Source of the DNA: Progne subis subis
Taxonomy: Eukaryota; Chordata; Aves; Passeriformes; Hirundinidae
Direction: 5' to 3'
DNA length: 64,000 bases
Assembly (NCBI GenBank): GCA_022316685.1
Contig: JAKJHU010000030.1
Coordinates: 9,672,360 to 9,736,359 of the forward strand
Positions 1 through 12,200 of this stretch are shown here, piece after piece. A program made the position numbers and the translations under genes. The notes below the pieces were generated by a model. That model did not search any database. It saw only the letters and a list, made by a program, of their open reading frames with translations, and was not told the origin of the DNA. Position 1 is the stretch's first letter. Each line of letters begins with the position of its first letter.

Positions 1-3000
1 CTCTAGTGCTTTATCCAAAGTTTCTGCCATATGCTTATGTAATAGGTCAGGGACCAATCACACCAATTTCCATGCCAAATGTATAATTTACTAATAAAAC
101 TTTCTGATTGTTTTTGGGGTCTCCTGAATTTTGTCATTCATTTCAACCATGAACATTTACAAATCTTGAGTTCTTCCATACCCTTAAGGGTGGGACATCA
201 CACATGATTCCTTCAAACCAGTGGGTTTTAGTTTGGCAGATCTTAGCTGCCATAGACTTATAAAAGAAAGTTCAGCCATGCTGATGCTCTGCCAAACTGT
301 TCAAAATTTCCCTCACCTCTGTGTCTCATAGAAAATTGTCTTGGAAATTACTGAATTTCTTAAAAAAAAATACCACATGAAATGTCATGTATCTGAACAC
401 TTCTGAAGCATTTGATTCTCCAAAGAATATTGGTGCAGACAGTAGAGTCCTTATTGAAGCAAAAATAATCTATGAGTAAGACAAGCTTTTCTTAATTTCA
501 GGCAAAGATAATCAAGAGCAGGATATCCATTAAATTGTTTAAAGGTTTTTTATGTTTGTTTCACTGTCTTTCCCTGTCAACACTGCTCAGCAAATTCCAG
601 TCTGTATCTGACCTTTATTACCCAGAGAATGTTTTGTATACCTTAAAGGCTTGCTCCTTGCTGCTATCCCTGAGAACAGGTATGTCCATCTCTCAGAGAT
701 GTATTCTTTCAGGGATCATAATTGACCATGAGTATTTTTCACCTTGGACCCTCAGTCATCGTCTCATAGTACTTTCAAGAAAGTTGCTATCATATTGTGC
801 TTTTACTTTTAGGTGTTTCTATTTCACAAACTAACACTCTAACATTTCAGTAAAACTGTCCATTGATCTTGAAGTGAATCACATTTCAGTTACTATTTTG
901 AGTGACTTGAGGCAGAAAGAGTAAAAAACCAAACCCTCAAGGTTCTTCCAAATTCATCAAATAAGGCAAAACCTGTCCCAGACTTGGTGAAAATGCTGGG
1001 GGCAGGGGAAAGTGGATGCAGTGTGTGACACAACCAAGTTATATTCTAGTGCTATTTGATCTAGATCAGCCCATGATGCTCATTGAGTTTCAGATTTTTT
1101 GAAATTTGTTGAAGTTTTTGAAATTTGAAAAATTAGACCTTTATTATACTTATTATAAGCATGCCTATTTTAAGAAGAGAAATGTAGAATTTGGTGTAAG
1201 TGAACTGGCAGCAAGAGAAATTTTGGCTCACTTCTGTCTACTGAATTGTTCAAGAATTTTTTTGTAACAATTTGGCCTGAAGAACTTCACGGGCACAGAA
1301 AACCTGGTCCTATCTTTTGAAAGCGATATAGTAACAGCCACATTAAAAGAAAAATCTTTCTCAATTACATCCAGCCTACCTTTGGACAAAATTATTGGGA
1401 TGTTGGGATATGATAATATTGAAATATTTCAAAACACATTTATTTCCAGAATCAAGAGCAGCTGTTGCTCTGCTTCAGAGCTAGAGGCATCCACAGATAC
1501 TGCAGTTCTCAGTGGATTAGTTATAAATAAAAAACCCAAAAACTAAATCAAGGCTGTTGGAATTTGTTTAGCCTTGCCAGCCCCCTATGAACTTGAGTGC
1601 ACACAGAGGAGATATTCAGGATCAGATTATGTGTTTTCTTAGAGGAAAATGACATAGTCACAGAGCAAAAGCATACAAGTGTATGTTCAAGGGTGTGAGC
1701 GTGCTGGTTGCTGTACACGTGGCAGCTGCTGCAGTGGTGGAAGGAACCTCTTCTCTGAGCCAGATGTCTACTGCTTTCCGAGGCTGGTAGGCTTCATTCA
1801 CATGGTCCTGTGCAATCTAAGCTGCAGATCACATTTTCTAATAAATAAGAGCTGGTTTGGGTGTGGGATAATTAAGCACCCTTTTATTTAATTAATTGTA
1901 AGAGAATATCTGATTTTTTTACATACCAGCTGACCTGCTACAGAGGGAATTGATAATAAAGTGAATCTTCAAGCATACCTTAAATCAACAAACAAGATTA
2001 TTCCATGAACCATATTTAGTCATAGATATTTTATTAAGTGTTGTTTGATGAAATTTTCCTATGTATGAAAGAGCCAAAAGACTAAGTTAAAGGGGAACAA
2101 GCAGAAGCAAATACATCAAAGACACAAAATAGATAAGATGAATGTAACTAAACCAACATGGGATAATTTTGGAACTTTGTTTCCTAAATGGAGCAGGAGC
2201 TGTGTACATGGACAATAGCACTGTGTCTTTCTGAGGTTTCAGAAAAAAAGACATTCTAAATTCCTCTTTAAATAAATGAGCATGGACTTTACAATAAAAA
2301 AAACTTGATTGTATTATAAATTTATTTCTTGTCTCAATTGCAGACAAATGTCTAACATCACACAGATCAGCACAAAGTGGCAGGTCAAAAAGTAGTCCTT
2401 GAAACTTGGTTTATATCTAAAGTTCAATGAGCAAGGGTGTGACATTCCCAGCCTTGTGTCTAAATTATTTTCAAATTCCTATCTCCCTTTTTTAGCCAAA
2501 GCACTATGAAGAACACTCTATAAAACTAAGAAGAAATATTTCTGTTCAAATATTAAATTTAATAATAATTTTACTTACTTTTGTCAAATATAAGACTATA
2601 TTGCTATAAAAATGAGGTAATAAACCCAAAGAATTATTTCATGAAAATATTTCTTAGATTAAAGATAAGCATTGTTCAAGCTGTTCTGCTTATAAAGTAT
2701 GTGGAGACCTTATTTAACTTTTTTTTTTGTGAAAGTACAAGCTAATTAACATATCAATATCCTACTGCAGGCTGGGATTTTCTGTGATATTTAACACAAA
2801 TCTCATACTTGAACTTATCTAATTATTTTAATTACCTTTTGTCTTACATCATCTGACAGAGAGTGGAGGTTATTAAAAAGAATCTAACACCTGGACATCA
2901 CAGTATGAATGTAAATCAGAGGAAATGCTGATTTACTATTATTATCAGTAGAAATAACAATTGTGAGACTGTAACAAAATGGTGGATTTAGAACTGCAGA

Positions 3001-3453
3001 AATACATAAAGATTTTCTTTGGAATTTGTGCTCAACAATAATAGGAGCAAGCAGTGGACTGCAAGATGCAAGGCCTACAGGATGCCAGACATAATTTAGA
3101 AAGGTAAAAGGAGCTCTCATAATATTCTACCAAATCATGATCATTAAAGTATTGGACTTATATGCCAATATCCCAAGCAATGGATACATTCCAGAAAGCA
3201 GTCAACAAAGAAGATTAAATGAACCGTTGCAACAGGAATGGAAAGGAAATGAAAATTTTCCGTTATGAAAATTAGGGAAAGTATATTTTAAAAAAAGAAT
3301 TCTTAACAAATATTCTGTTTGCACAGCTGCTGAATCAGTTTGCTAGTTAAGACAACTAATTGAGGTTACATGAACTACGATCATGATGTCTAAGCTGCCT
3401 TTTCTGAAGTGAGAGAATTTTTGGTCTTTTTACAAGAGTCTTCTGATTCAGTT
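1..3453. other. AT-rich DNA without recognised gene
   Basis: I see no recognisable exon, RNA gene or transposon here. The open frames (longest 99 codons, at 535-834) have no recognisable motif and AT-rich composition, as expected by chance. Several 8-10 base A or T runs occur. Confidence 0.5.
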
Positions 3454-3532
3454 GGAGATGCCACTGTTCATTGCAGGGGTTTGAGCTAGATCATGTTCGA
3501 AGATACCTTCAAACCCAAACTATTCTATAATT
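3454..3532 (+). mobile_element. CR1 LINE 3' end fragment
   Basis: The stretch has the usual avian CR1 tail order: a GCAGGGG block, then GAGCTAGATCATGTTCGA, then CCTTCAAACCCAAACTATTC, then a degenerate ATTCTATAAT terminal repeat. It is the extreme 3' end of a 5'-truncated CR1 in plus orientation, which is the normal fate of CR1 insertions. No coding part remains. Family assignment rests on remembered consensus features, not on a search. Confidence 0.75.
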
Positions 3533-4044
3533 TCAAGAAGTCAAAAAAAAGAAAATAATATTAAAGAAGTACATGAAAATGGTGACAGTAAATTTTGAGA
3601 ATGCAAGTGTTGGTCATCCTGTCTTCTGACATAATCTCAGATAAAATGAAAACAAGGAGGAAGAAGGAACTAAATTTTGGCCTGTGCATTTTTGTTTAAA
3701 TCTTATAAATACCTTTAACGTTTAACAGTATTTTGCATTTAGTGTGACTTTTTTGGACCTTTACACAGTGAAGGATGCAAGATGTATCCATCACCCTCTC
3801 TATGTAGAGAGAAAGGTTATGAAAACCCTGTAGCACCATAAATGCTTATTTTTTATTCTCCAGACTTGAACTATAGTCTTCTCATCCCTTTCCTGGTACT
3901 ATTTGCTCTATTGTAGTTTATACATTTTTGTTCCAGTTTAATTTTTCATAGACATTAGGGAATTCACACAGTGTAAAAATAAATAACAACAGAAGAAAAG
4001 AGGGAGGGCATTGAATGTCAACTCTTAGTATTTAATGCAAGTTT
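3533..4044. other. AT-rich DNA, nothing recognised
   Basis: This is unannotated sequence between a CR1 tail and a solo LTR. I see no feature in it. Confidence 0.5.
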
Positions 4045-4049
4045 CAGAG

Positions 4050-4728
4050 TGTCTTGGTTTGAAAAAAGACAGGTGTCTGCTAAGGAGAGGCAGGCCTCTC
4101 TAAGAAATGAGGAATTCAAATCCTTCCCTCCGTGTTATTATAATTTGGAAGATTAAAAAAAAAAACTTTTCAGGTCAGAGCTATGGGGAAAAGGAATAAC
4201 AGTCCTTTACTAGTAAATATAACAGGACAGACAAACAACAACAGCAATTATAATAACAGTAAAATAGAACCAAGAACACCGAGGGCAAACGGTGGAAAGC
4301 TCCGGCGCTGATGGCTGGAAGCCTGGTAGTGGTGGACTGTCCTCAGCAGGCAGGGGGGTGTCCCTGGCAGATGAAGTGGGCAGTGACGGAGAACCCGCAG
4401 CGGCTGGACGCGGGCTGACCCAAAATCCAGCAGGACAGTGAAGAAACTCCGAATTCCTGGGCACTCCAACAGATGGTAGAATTCCCAGGACCAAACTCCT
4501 CCGGTAGCCGTGGACTCCAGGCAGCCAGCAGTAGCCCGATCCGTGCTCCCTGGAAGACTGAGAGCAGTGAGCCCACACCTCAGCTCCCCGGGAGCCTCCT
4601 CCCTCCCCAAAACCAAGTGATCAACTTCCTTTGTCAGGTTAAGCACCCCTTAACTAGTCACTAATTAAGTCTCCTAGCAACTACATGGTGGGGGGAAAAA
4701 ATTCTACAGGAAAACTTAACCCTCAACA
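4050..4728 (-). mobile_element. Solo LTR, family A, with 5-bp TSD CAGAG
   Basis: This 679-bp element reads TGTTGAGGG...CCAAGACA on the minus strand and so has retroviral TG...CA ends. It is flanked by identical CAGAG at 4045-4049 and 4729-4733. No internal retroviral sequence adjoins it, so it is a solo LTR left by LTR-LTR recombination. It matches the LTR at 58675-59344 along its length, including the block just inside the 5' end, the GC-rich middle and the R/U5 end. An AGTAAA-type polyadenylation signal (TTTACT on the plus strand) is at 4206-4211. The 5-bp TSD fits ERVL-like or related avian ERVs. The open frames of 122 and 132 codons at 4210-4646 lie within the LTR and are not taken as genes. 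Confidence 0.9.
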
Positions 4729-4733
4729 CAGAG

Positions 4734-6063
4734 GAATTAAAGTATTTGCAAATCATAAATGAAATTTAAAATATTAAACTTTTTCACATAAAGAGTTTAT
4801 ATTTGAGAATATTATTTCAAGAAAATATGTGGGGAAAAGGACATTATTAAAAGTACTTGGTAACAAACACATATATTTGTAAAGGAACGTAGGAATACAT
4901 AAACAATCCAAATCCTAAAGTATGCAAGAGTTTTTCTTGAAAATTGTGACCACCAGTAGCAACACTACCTGCCCTTCTTTATTATGAAAAGGATCAGTTA
5001 TAATTAGTGTCTGTTCTGTTAGTCTTATAACTAAACTGATTAATCTATCTCTAATTAACAGAGAACTTCTAAGATGGGAATTTAACCTAATTATTCCGAA
5101 ACTGATTAATTTTATATCAAGTATATCTTTATGCCAAATTGCTTACTGAGAGCCCTACAAGAAAACTTCATCCAAAGCCAAGATCAGAGAGACATTGGCT
5201 TACACTTAGGGAGACTTGTAGATGATCTACAATGACATTTGAAATGTCAAAATTTTGTTGTCTTGGTTTTCTGTTTCCTTGTTTGGTCATTCTCTGAATT
5301 ACGGTGAATTAAATTTTGTATAGCCTGTAGGAAAATTGTTCAAATAAGAGGGATTTAGGTTTTGTTTGTTTGTATTTGCTTGGCTGGTTTCCTGTGCTTT
5401 TGGGTTTTTTTGTATATGTACGTATGCTGTAAACCTTGATACCATAGGTAAAGTAGCCAGTAGCAAAGAAGGAACCAACATTTTATTCTTTATCAATATT
5501 TGACTATTAAAGCCTGGGGGAAAGTCAGTAATTTGTTCCTATGAGAGGCAGCTACAAAATATTCTACTTGCAATTACACTGGACAAAAGTGTGAAGCGTT
5601 TTTCTTTCCTTGGACTACAACTTGGTGATCCTGTGCTTAGGTGAAAGTTTAGTCTATAATATAACTTTTTAACTGATTTTATTTTTAACAACCCTCAAAC
5701 ACTGAAAAATTCAGATGTATTATACACTATCTCAGTCATTGTTTTTAAATTACCACAAAATCTGTAATCAGTGAGTAAACTTTATCTTTCTATCTCTTTT
5801 AGAAAACATAAATACTACTGGTACATCTGTACATATAGGACAAGGTTTGTGATAAATAGGCTTGTTAGAAAACACAAAATGGATTCTTTCATTTGCTTAA
5901 GATGCACAATGACAAAAGAGAAACCATAATTTCTTGCCTATAGAAGAGAAAATTTTCAATTCAAATACAGTTAGAGGAGATCCCTCTTTGAAGCACATTT
6001 TATCACTGTAATTCTCATATTTGAGAACATTGCAGGATTTAGGGAGGGGATTCTCAGCTGTTT

Positions 6064-6067
<4 letters not shown>
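4734..6067. other. AT-rich DNA, nothing recognised
   Basis: No gene or repeat family is recognised. A 65-codon open frame at 5299-5496 (minus) has no recognisable motif. Confidence 0.5.

Positions 6068-6103
<36 letters not shown>
6068..6103. repeat. Poly(T) tract, about 36 bases
   Basis: This is an uninterrupted T run. It could be a plain homopolymer or the poly(A) of a minus-strand retrocopy, but I recognise no retrocopy beside it. Confidence 0.9.
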
Positions 6104-6139
6104 CCCATAATTACATAAAATAAACTTGTCTCACATTCC

Positions 6140-6200
6140 TGTCAGGGGTGGTTTTGGCCTGGGTGGAGGTAATTTTCTTGATAGCATAATCTACTTAAAC
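6140..6200 (+). mobile_element. 5' end fragment of an ERVL-type LTR
   Basis: The sequence begins TGTCAGGGGTGGTTTTGGCC and continues with TAATTTTCTTGATAGCAT, which resembles the 5' end of a widespread avian ERVL-type LTR. The same LTR type is present at 22481-23002 on the other strand. Only the first part is recognisable, and the rest decays into unique sequence. Low-to-moderate certainty. Confidence 0.5.
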
Positions 6201-8195
6201 AGGGCATTTGTTCTCTGAGAAGCTGGTGATATGAAGTAATAGTACATAGAGCCAGTATGTTTAACTTAGTGGTATAGATACGGTCTGTATTTTCTCACTG
6301 TCTGCTTGCCTTGCTCCACTTTCTTCTTTAGGGTCCTGGTCCTCTAATTACCTCTGGGAGTAAATCATGGCAGAATTGTCAGAATAACTTCCACATTCTG
6401 TCTCAAACACATACTATGAATGTGTCGTGCATGACTTCTTCCACCTGCCATGGCCCTCTGTTAGAGTCTGAACAGAACTTCAGTCACATCACCATTACTG
6501 TCACACTGTGCCCTAAGGCAACACGTGGTGCTATTGCCCTCTCATTAAAGGCATCACTCTTTCATTATGTTAAGTGCTTTGAACTGTAAAATGCACATGA
6601 AAAATGTGTCTCTGGAAAATGCAATTCAAATGCCACTGGCTCTGTGTTAGTGATCAGTCCTCTTCTGAAAGAGCTAGAAGGGAAATATATCTACAGTTGG
6701 CTGGATACACAGCTTCTTCCCACAGAGTGCTTTCCACATGCTGAAAAATAGCCGTAGGCATTGAATCACTATCTTTAGAATCTCTCTAACACAACCTTAA
6801 GGACTGTCCCTTCCTTCAAAACAGGACTTGTGTCTCTATTAAAAATTTCTAAGGAGAGAAAAATCCTATCAACCTGGTGTTAATGAAAGTCTTTTAACTC
6901 CCAGGAGAGGATCTTATTAGTCAAGATATTTATATAAATGTTAGTCGAGGTGATGTCATATTTTATTGCCCATGTTGACTCTGTGATGCAGCCCAGACAA
7001 AAACACCTGTTCTGAAGAATGCTAACTTTATGTAATATCTCATAGCTGATGTCATTAGGACATACATTTTCAAAAGGGGAGATGGAACATTTACCTCAGA
7101 TTTGGATTTTGACCAAAACTATTGTCATACATTCATAGATAAAACAAAATTTTAAAAATTATTTTGTCTAGTAATTTTAAAATTGGATTCAAACTGCTCA
7201 TTTTTTCCTGTTAAAGATTTCTAAGTAAATTATATGGAGGGTTCTAGCAGTAGGTAGAACAATACCACCAAAAAAAAAAAAAAAAAAAAAAAGCTTTTAG
7301 TCATTTAAAGTTTCTATTCTCTCTACAAGAGACATGAACACAATGTGGATAGCAGAAGGGAAAAAGGGAAGAAACATCTCCTGGATTGGAATTATTTTTT
7401 GTCACAAGCCTTGTTCATGGGCGGCAAAAAAATCTTCCCAATCTCCTTGTAACACTACGCTTTAAATGGAGAGATGTCAAAAGTCCTGAGAGATTTTTTT
7501 CACTGAAGGTGCTGTTGCTGCGAGCTGTTCTGTATAATATCTATAGTGTGACTGCAGGTATTAAGCAGGTTGTTCTGAGATGTGGGTGTAGGAGAACATG
7601 TGCCAAGGTTAAACTACTCACTGTCGCTGCTGCTGCTGTGGTTACATGTTTTCATGCCTTGTGTGAAGATGAACATCATGGCAAGGTTATAATTGGATGC
7701 AGTTATCTTTTCTAAAAAGCAAAAATATACAAGCAACACTGACACCACTGCACTTTAGATCAGCTCTTTCATGCTGAACAAACAATGTTTAAAAGCACCT
7801 GAAAGCTCACTGCTGCTTTTCCTCCCCATTACAAGACACAGCACAATAGACTCTTAAGTTATGCAAGCTTCTGAGTCATTGTACATCTAGGACAAACTGT
7901 ATTTCATTCTGTAACACCACATAATAAAACAGAAGAATCATACCTGAAGAGATTATGAATAAACTACTAGAGCAGTCTTCTTGTGCCAGAAAAATCTTAT
8001 GGGGGGAAAAAAAAAAAAAAAAGCCACTCATCTTCACAAATTTGAATTTTGGAAAAGAGGTTTCTAAATGTTCCAGATGAACAAAATGTTTCCAGAAGGA
8101 ATAAAAGATAAAACACAATTGCAGATTGCGTGCTTATACTAACTGATACTTGATGGTGTCCAACAATTCTAATAAATACAAAGTTAGATAAGAAT
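6201..8195. other. AT-rich DNA with a 24-base poly(A) run
   Basis: No gene is recognised. Poly(A) lies at 7270-7293. A 109-codon open frame at 7386-7715 (plus) is the largest here. It has no recognisable domain and its start context is unremarkable, so it is not annotated as a gene. Confidence 0.5.
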
Positions 8196-8746
8196 AGCGA
8201 GTGACCTGTGTGAATGAACAAGGAGCTCCACATCAAACTCAAACAGGTAAAGGGAATCATACAGGGATGGGAAGCAAGCAGGGTGCATTAACATGGAGGA
8301 AATGCAGAAACATCATCAGAGCACTCAGAGATGAAACTAGGAAATCTAAATGCCAAATAGAATTGCATCTGGCCAGAGAAGTCAAAGTAAACAAGAACGT
8401 GCATAATCACATAGGTTACTAAAGATAGACATGGGGAAATATGAGCTCAGCTAGAAGGGGACCTGGAAAAGGCTCTGGTATAAAAGGTCTTTTTGGCCTT
8501 AGTCTTTGCTAGCAAGACTTTCCTTCAAGAAACCAAGATCCCAGAGACAAGGAGAAAAGGCTGGAGCGAAAGATATACACTGGACGAAGAGCACCAGATC
8601 AGGCAACACTTATGCAAAATGGGTATTCACTTAGTCCATGGTCCCTGATGGGGTGCACACAGTGGAAGGAACCTTGCTCATGGCAGGAGGGTAAGAACTA
8701 CATGACCTTTAAGGTCCCTTAACCCTTCAGTGGTTCTGTGAAATAA
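8196..8746 (+). mobile_element. CR1 LINE fragment, internally deleted
   Basis: At 8201-8422 the open reading still shows the pattern of the CR1 ORF2 linker between endonuclease and reverse transcriptase: a basic helix-like region with the residues ELHLAREVKVNK. Further on, at about 8625-8660, is the ORF2-derived block ending in GTCCATGGTCCCTGATGGGG. About 20 bases later comes the CR1 3' tail (CTCATGGCAGGAGGGT, then CATGACCTTTAAGGTCCCTT, then TTCTGTGAAAT). The reverse-transcriptase domain that normally separates these two parts is missing, so the copy has a large internal deletion. It is non-functional. Assignment is by recalled CR1 consensus features. Confidence 0.8.
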
Positions 8747-9198
8747 TCTGTATAAAAAAATACTACAACACTTACACCCCACTGAATTCTGTACGTATGT
8801 TGGAATATGTAAACATATGCTAAATATATTTAGATGATTTGGAATAGATTGTGAGACAATCTAATATAAAAAGTTTAAGAGTTGCACTGACAGTTTGCTC
8901 ATATATTCAAGCAGGTTATTACATGTATGTTGGGAAAAACTTAAAACACACACAATTTGTCTTTTGAAATGACTTTTATTTTTCATAAGAATAATGCATA
9001 ATGGAAGAATGGAATGGAACTTGCATTCTGAGAAAAAATTGCATTAGCTACCTCTATTGATCTATTAGACTTCACTTAAAATATAACTGCAGGAAATATT
9101 ATTACCCTGTGAAAAAATTCTTGGTAATTTAAATGCCAAGTTATCTTTTTATTAGTATCAATCATATAAATAAAGAACATAACTATTTCTAGGTCTTA
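8747..9198. other. AT-rich DNA, nothing recognised
   Basis: This is spacer between a CR1 copy and a hairpin. No feature is seen. Confidence 0.5.
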
Positions 9199-9270
9199 TG
9201 TTTGTCTTATGAAAGACAAACATTTGTCTTATATTGAAATGTTTGTCTTATGAAAGACAAACATTTCAAT
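9199..9270. repeat. Duplicated palindrome with a perfect 17-bp hairpin
   Basis: A 24-base near-palindrome (TGTTTGTCTT, ATGA, AAGACAAACA) occurs at 9199-9222 and again at 9240-9263, a period of 41 bases. The second copy extends to a perfect 17-bp inverted repeat: 9233-9249 pairs with 9254-9270 around the four-base loop ATGA. The arms of copy 1 can also pair with those of copy 2, so larger cruciform or slipped structures are possible. It has no element-like ends and is not recognised as a transposon. Confidence 0.9.
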
Positions 9271-12200
9271 GCAAATTACTTTCTACTGAAGAGCTAAATG
9301 TTACATGCAATTACAACAGTTTTATGTTTTATTTGTATCAGATGTAAAGTATAAAATGGCATCCTATATGTAGGAAGTTGAATCTTACAAATGTATGACT
9401 TATTTCAAGATTGTAAGAAGATGAATTAAAATCACTCAATTCTAATCGGGGCACCAATTCTAATTAGGACACCATGGAACTAATTTTACCAAAAACACAA
9501 ACTGAGGCTCAAGACAGAACAATTTTCTCTAAACTGGTTTATCTTTTTTGCTTTTGTTCACTAGAAGTTTTTTATCAGTTTTGGAGGAGGAGGCAAAAGA
9601 AAGCATAATTTTTCCACATTATTTTGTCTTTCCCAGAAACTCTTTTTTCCTGGAGTAATTAATATTTAATTTTTGAAGCCATATTATTGTCTCTTTACCT
9701 TATGCAAATGTTCTAAATACTTAGAAATACTTTTGCCCAGCACTACAAGGAACATTTCATAACTTCTGTCAAGATTTTCACTTGGTGATTCAGTCATTTT
9801 GACTTTTGTTTTGGGACTGCAGGATTAATTTCCCAATTTATACCATTACAGGTCAATTTCCTCTTCCCTCATAATCTGAAGTTTCGAGATGTGTGATTTC
9901 ACTTCAAAACAATTATTTATGTCCTTGCTGTATGTATTTTTTTCCTTCCTGCTTTTCTGTATGTGTGATTCCATTTCTATCTTTGGGACAATTTCAGTAA
10001 AATCTTTTTCAGAATCATTTTATATTTGCTTGGTGTCACCATCTAACTGTTCACTGAAATAGCTGGCCTTAGTTCCATCCCAAGATTCTTGTTTCTTCTC
10101 TCACACACCAGAAAGTGAACAGAGACATCTCGTTTTGGGGTTTAAGAGTTTGTCACTGAGGGTCACTCACTGCAGCATCTGAATGAACAGTAAGAAAAGC
10201 TGAGGATATGCAGGATCTGTCTGGATAGGAAGCAGTACCGCTAATATCTAAAATTCTAACAAGTTCCAAAATGACCTTGGGATTAAGCCCCATTCACTTC
10301 AGGGCAGGTGTGAGATGATGTGTTTGTTTGGATCAGATGTTTTAAAATACTTAGGCCTCTGAGAGTTCTAGCTTTGCATGAAAATGATAAATATGATAAT
10401 ATGAAAGACTGACTGAATTCAAAATTCTAAGGATAGAAGGGGAGACTATCATACTGAAGCTTCAGATACATGGTTAGAAAAAAATAATGGGTTTCTCTAA
10501 GGTAGAAGGGTCAGCAATTTCTATTGTTGTCATCACATATGACTCCAACTGCTTTTAACAGTAGTATTTATGACCTCAATTTTTCTGGCACGAGTGGTGA
10601 CTTTATTAGCCTCTGTCTGATTTTCTCTTTTCCTATTATATCTTTCAAAGCTACTCCCATCTTTTTAAGTTTTTTAAATGGTACCTGATCTGTGACAGCA
10701 GAAAAGTTGGAGCTTTTAAATTTTATTTATTTATTTAATAAAATTTTATTTGATTCCTCTCCATTTTCTTTTTGGCCAATTATCTTTGCTCATTTTATCA
10801 CAGCTCTGCTTTATATTTCTCCAAGATTCATTCACCTGCAGCACATGAAAAAGAATTGTGTTTTTTTAGCAATCTATTTTCATGAAAGTCCAACATTAAA
10901 GCATGAAAGAATGTGTAAGAATTTATGCTGCTGCTTATAATTTTTGTCTTCCATAAATACACAGAAGGGGGAGGTTTCTTTATGATTTCAGGGAGGAGGG
11001 ATATTCTTTTGGTTTTTTATCATAATACAGGTCTGATTTTAAAGACTGTAAACACAAAGCACAAGTTATTTTACATGCATGACATTTTTTCAGTCTTTTT
11101 GACAATTTAAAGTATTTTTGATGCTATTTTACTAACAAGAGTAGCTATCCTCTTGCTGTCAGTTGTAGTCTCATAGCCCTCAAGTGCCATCTAAGGTCTG
11201 TTTACAATTCTTGTGCATTTTCCCGGCTGGCATGTCTTATGCCCAACTCTCCTGCATCTTCTTTTCTCTTGGTTTTGCTTTTGACTGTTCTTCATCTGTC
11301 AAGCCTCTCCTGGCAGATGAATCTAGCATCCTCATTTTTTAAATCCTGAAATCTAGTTCAAGTTCATTACTGGAATGTATAGTCCTGAGACATTTGTTTA
11401 TTTAATTTAAGCCTTATGTTTACCATGTTGAACACAAAGAGCTTTAATTTTCCTTTCCATTTTTTGTTCATTTGATATCAAGTCAGCCAGGAATTTTGAA
11501 TATGATACTGATTGCAGAATCAGTGCTTTTCAAAATTTTCAGTTGTCTCATACATTTGGCATAGCTATAATTTGGTTCTCTATTTTTCTTTGAAGTTTAG
11601 GGATCGAGTTCTTTAAAAATAAAGATATAATTGAACTTATAGTTCAAAATTAATTTAAAAGAAAAAGTTTTTAATATGAAAAAGCTATCAATATGATAGT
11701 ATTTGATTTTGCAAAAATAAAGTCAAACTAATATTTTCAGCTACAGACTTTCTGTTTAACATCAAACGATAGTATAGTGGTCTATATTTCATATATATAT
11801 ATATTTCCAATTAAAACATTACCCCTTTAAAACACTTTATAAGAAATGTTTAAAATTTTCTAAAACTTGTATTTAAAAACTTCTAAGAAAATAATACATT
11901 CTTTCTGTCTCTTGTTGCTTTTAAATCTTAGAAATACATTCACTGGGAGCCCTCATTCTCCAGAATCTGATTGGGAATTCATTTTCTGAATGAAAGTGCT
12001 CTTATTTCAAGAGTTGTCCATCATCTTGACATTGCCTGACTCCTCTGATGTTAAAAGAAACACCTTCATACACTCACATGTGGCCCACCAAATATTCAGT
12101 AATCAAGTTTCTCTCCATATGCAGACATTCTTGCGGGGTTTCTTAAGATTTTCACTTTCTAAATATTTTTTTGGGGAAAAAAAGTTATTCTCTTATAATG

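Noticed and set aside
4210..4646. Overlapping minus-strand frames of 122 and 132 codons
   Set aside because: Both lie entirely within the family-A solo LTR, and the same DNA is open in several frames because it is GC-rich. They are LTR sequence, not a gene.
6068..6103. Poly(A) tail of a processed pseudogene on the minus strand
   Set aside because: No recognisable retrocopy adjoins the T run and no flanking TSD was found.
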